Shown here piece after piece: positions 62,498 through 64,000 of a stretch of 64,000 bases of DNA. This stretch comes from Rhodobacteraceae bacterium XHP0102 (lineage in GTDB: Bacteria; Pseudomonadota; Alphaproteobacteria; Rhodobacterales; Rhodobacteraceae), in NCBI GenBank assembly GCA_025751475.1, contig JAOWLD010000001.1:62001-126000 (forward strand). Reading direction: 5' to 3'. A program made the translations under genes and the position numbers. The notes beneath the pieces are model-generated. The model made no database searches, was not told the origin of the DNA, and saw only the letters and a list, made by a program, of their open reading frames with translations. Numbering within the stretch: position 1 is the stretch's first letter; each line of letters opens with the position of its first letter.

Positions 62498-63046
62498 ATG
62501 GCAGACACTGCCTATAATTCAGGAAATGCAGCCCAAGGCGGCGAAGCCGCTTCAGGTGGTATTCCCCAACTCGACTTTTCCACTTTCCCGAACCAAATTT
62601 TCTGGCTCGTGGTCAGCTTGGCTGTTGTTTATTTGGTGCTTAGTCGCGTTGCCTTGCCGCGCATTGCTGCGGTTCTTGCGGATCGCCAAGGTGCAATTTC
62701 CAAAGATATTGCGGCGGCCGAAGAGCTGAAAGCCAAGGCGCTGGCTGCGGAAGAGGCCTACAACCAAGCTTTGGCGGATGCGCGTGCGCAGGCTCAAGAC
62801 ATCATTGCACAGACGCGCGGTGAGATTGCGGCTGAATTGGCCGATGCCACCGCGAAAGCAGACGCACAGATTGCGGCCAAAGCGAAGGAGTCTGAGGCAC
62901 GCATTGCCGAGATCCGCGCGGGCGCGGTCAAGAATATTGAGGCGGTCGCGAAAGACGCAACGGCGGAGCTTGTCACTGCCCTTGGGGGCCCAAAGCCAGA
63001 TGCAAAGACGCTTAAAGCGGCCATTGCAGAGCGGATGAAAGGATAG
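62498..63046 (+). CDS. ATP synthase Fo subunit b'
   Basis: 182 residues. The acidic/Ala-Gly-rich N-terminus is followed by one TM helix (about 35-53, [20 protein letters not shown]) and a long Ala-rich coiled coil to the C-terminus, the peripheral stalk. Two different b-type genes (b' and b) are typical of photosynthetic and related bacteria. ATG 62498 follows AGGAGG; the frame upstream to 62471 is not needed. The next gene, b, follows 3 bp later. Confidence 0.93.
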   Translation: MADTAYNSGNAAQGGEAASGGIPQLDFSTFPNQIFWLVVSLAVVYLVLSRVALPRIAAVLADRQGAISKDIAAAEELKAKALAAEEAYNQALADARAQAQDIIAQTRGEIAAELADATAKADAQIAAKAKESEARIAEIRAGAVKNIEAVAKDATAELVTALGGPKPDAKTLKAAIAERMKG

Positions 63047-63049
63047 GCC

Positions 63050-63625
63050 ATGACAGCGCGTATCACACCTCTGGCGGCAGCGGCCTTCGCCTTATTCGCA
63101 ACACCCGCCCTCGCGGCAGGTGGGGGTTATGGTTTTACCTCCTTGTTCAACACCGACTATGTTGTGTTGATCGGCTTCCTGATCTTCGTGGCGATCCTGT
63201 TCTACTTTGACGTGCCTGCCATTTTGATGAAATTGCTTGATGGACGCGCCGAGACCATTCGCAACGAATTGGATGAAGCGCGCGCGTTGCGGGACGAGGC
63301 ACAAACGCTTCTGGCCTCTTACGAGCGCAAAAGCCGCGAAGTGGCGGAGCAATCGCAGCGCATTATCGACAATGCCCGCGCCGAAGCCCAATCCGCTGCT
63401 GAGGCCGCAAAGCAAGATTTGCAAACCTCGATTGCACGCCGTCTGAAAGCGGCCGAAGAGCAGATTTCCAGTGCGGAAGAAAAAGCCACACGCGAACTGC
63501 GCAATCGTGCGGTGGACGTGGCGATTGCCGCAGCGGCACAGATCCTAGCGGCTTCAACCACCGCAACCGAAGCCAATAAGCGGATCGATGCGGCGATTGC
63601 CGAAGTCGAAAGCCGCCTGCACTAG
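63050..63625 (+). CDS. atpF: ATP synthase Fo subunit b
   Basis: 191 residues. It begins with a hydrophobic, signal-like stretch (about 5-24, AAAAFALFATPALA), then a TM helix (about 33-53, YVVLIGFLIFVAILFYFDV) and a long charged coiled coil (about 60-185). It forms the peripheral stalk with b'. It ends the Fo operon; the terminator is at 63656-63684. Confidence 0.93.
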   Translation: MTARITPLAAAAFALFATPALAAGGGYGFTSLFNTDYVVLIGFLIFVAILFYFDVPAILMKLLDGRAETIRNELDEARALRDEAQTLLASYERKSREVAEQSQRIIDNARAEAQSAAEAAKQDLQTSIARRLKAAEEQISSAEEKATRELRNRAVDVAIAAAAQILAASTTATEANKRIDAAIAEVESRLH

Positions 63626-63655
63626 GCCGCAATTTACAATCTCTTTTATACTGAG

Positions 63656-63684
63656 AAGGCCCCGTTTCTGGGGCCTTTTCTTTG
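63656..63684 (+). terminator. Intrinsic terminator of the Fo operon
   Basis: AAGGCCCC (63656-63663) pairs with GGGGCCTT (63670-63677) around a 6-base loop, followed by TTCTTTG. It lies 30 bp after atpF. Confidence 0.85.
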
Positions 63685-63807
63685 TGCATACTGTGTGCGT
63701 CTGCGCATATGTCGTTTTCCGTCATTTTTCGGTCGGGCGGGCGAGGCGGCGCAGCGCGACCTCTGGCAAGAGATGACAAACAACGATCACGCGCGGGAGC
63801 CGCCATT

Positions 63808-64000
63808 ATGAAAACACAAGTCAAAGCCCTGGTTGTCGGTGGCGGTGCCGTTGGTGCCTCGATTGCCTATCATCTTGCAAAAGCGGGATGGCAGGATGTG
63901 ATGCTTCTGGAACGGGATGAGTTGACCGCTGGGTCGACATGGCACGCCGCAGGCCTGTTGCCCTTGTTCAATATGAGCTACGCGACCAGCCATATTCACG
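63808..64000 (+). CDS. FAD-dependent dimethylglycine/sarcosine dehydrogenase-like, N-terminal fragment
   Basis: 64 codons are visible before the window ends. The FAD-binding VVGGGAVGASIAYHLAKAG begins at about residue 9, with the ribose-binding acid in LLERDEL. The motif GSTWHAAGL holds the His that carries covalent FAD in dimethylglycine and sarcosine dehydrogenases. ATG 63808 follows GGGAG at 8 bp. In full the enzyme would demethylate glycine derivatives or related betaine breakdown products. The downstream part, needed to tell DMGDH, SarDH or another DAO-type enzyme apart, is outside the window. Confidence 0.8.
   Translation, partial: MKTQVKALVVGGGAVGASIAYHLAKAGWQDVMLLERDELTAGSTWHAAGLLPLFNMSYATSHIH

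Noticed and set aside
1-64000. Mobile elements, phage genes, CRISPR arrays or defence islands
   Set aside because: No transposase, integrase, phage structural gene, direct-repeat array or known defence gene was seen; gene content is core metabolism and respiration.

Overview
The window reads as a stretch of core chromosome from an alphaproteobacterium of the order Rhodobacterales (Roseobacter/Rhodobacter relatives). Pointers are the complete ccoNOQP-ccoGHIS cluster beside fnrL, hemN and a universal stress gene, the Fo ATP synthase operon atpI-B-E-b'-b separate from F1, the small aa3 oxidase subunit IV, TrcR (DUF1013), COQ9, and dnaX-ybaB-recR next to a short SRP RNA. GC content is moderately high and even. 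I see no insertion sequence, prophage, integrase, CRISPR array or tRNA. Genus and species cannot be decided from this sequence.

Layout. 1-11.3 kb: pyrimidine synthesis (pyrC start, pyrB), a uracil-DNA-glycosylase-like protein with moaB, an RND efflux pair, a secreted DsbD-N-like protein, YqgE, Sua5, an MBL-fold hydrolase and the aa3 oxidase subunit IV. 11.3-24.8 kb: a lipoprotein, rpsU, coq9, a quinone oxidoreductase, a HAD phosphatase, clpS, an RsmC-like methyltransferase, an SDR-like protein lacking catalytic residues, trcR, RNase T2, a divergent GAPDH paired with gabD, recR-ybaB-dnaX and ffs. 24.8-36.8 kb: cpdB without a signal peptide, nudC, an SRPBCC protein, a DMT exporter, pheA, a membrane-anchored cytochrome c and the yejABEF peptide importer. 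36.8-49.3 kb: a micro-oxic respiration island (hemN, fnrL, an amine oxidase in circularly permuted order, usp, ccoNOQP, ccoGHIS). 49.3-64 kb: a D,D-carboxypeptidase with SPOR domain, hemF, a glycosyltransferase, hemE, hemC, an orphan peptide-binding protein, an M20 deacylase, small membrane proteins, LysR and ArsR regulators, the Fo ATP synthase operon and the start of a dimethylglycine/sarcosine-dehydrogenase-like flavoprotein.

How the parts fit together. The respiration island has a visible control circuit. FnrL is an FNR-type regulator with N-terminal cysteines, and FNR-like boxes (TTGAY-N4-RTCAA) lie between hemN and fnrL, twice between usp and ccoN, and once before ccoG. Haem for the oxidase can be made by HemN without oxygen or HemF with oxygen, with hemE and hemC close by. 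CcoG, H, I and S supply copper and assembly functions.

The strongest oddity is the flavin amine oxidase-like gene at 39015-40214. The segment that normally ends this fold (GSYS, AGEAT, TVHGA) comes before the Rossmann FAD-binding start (GAGVAGL), and the protein stops where the permuted first segment would continue. Other points of interest are an SDR-like protein without catalytic Ser and Lys, a GAPDH with altered substrate-pocket motifs beside gabD, a lipoprotein with a possible permuted papain-like His/Cys pair, a strong hairpin after atpE, twin hairpins with a shared loop motif between ccoP and ccoG, and six convergent gene pairs whose stop codons overlap by exactly 4 bp.
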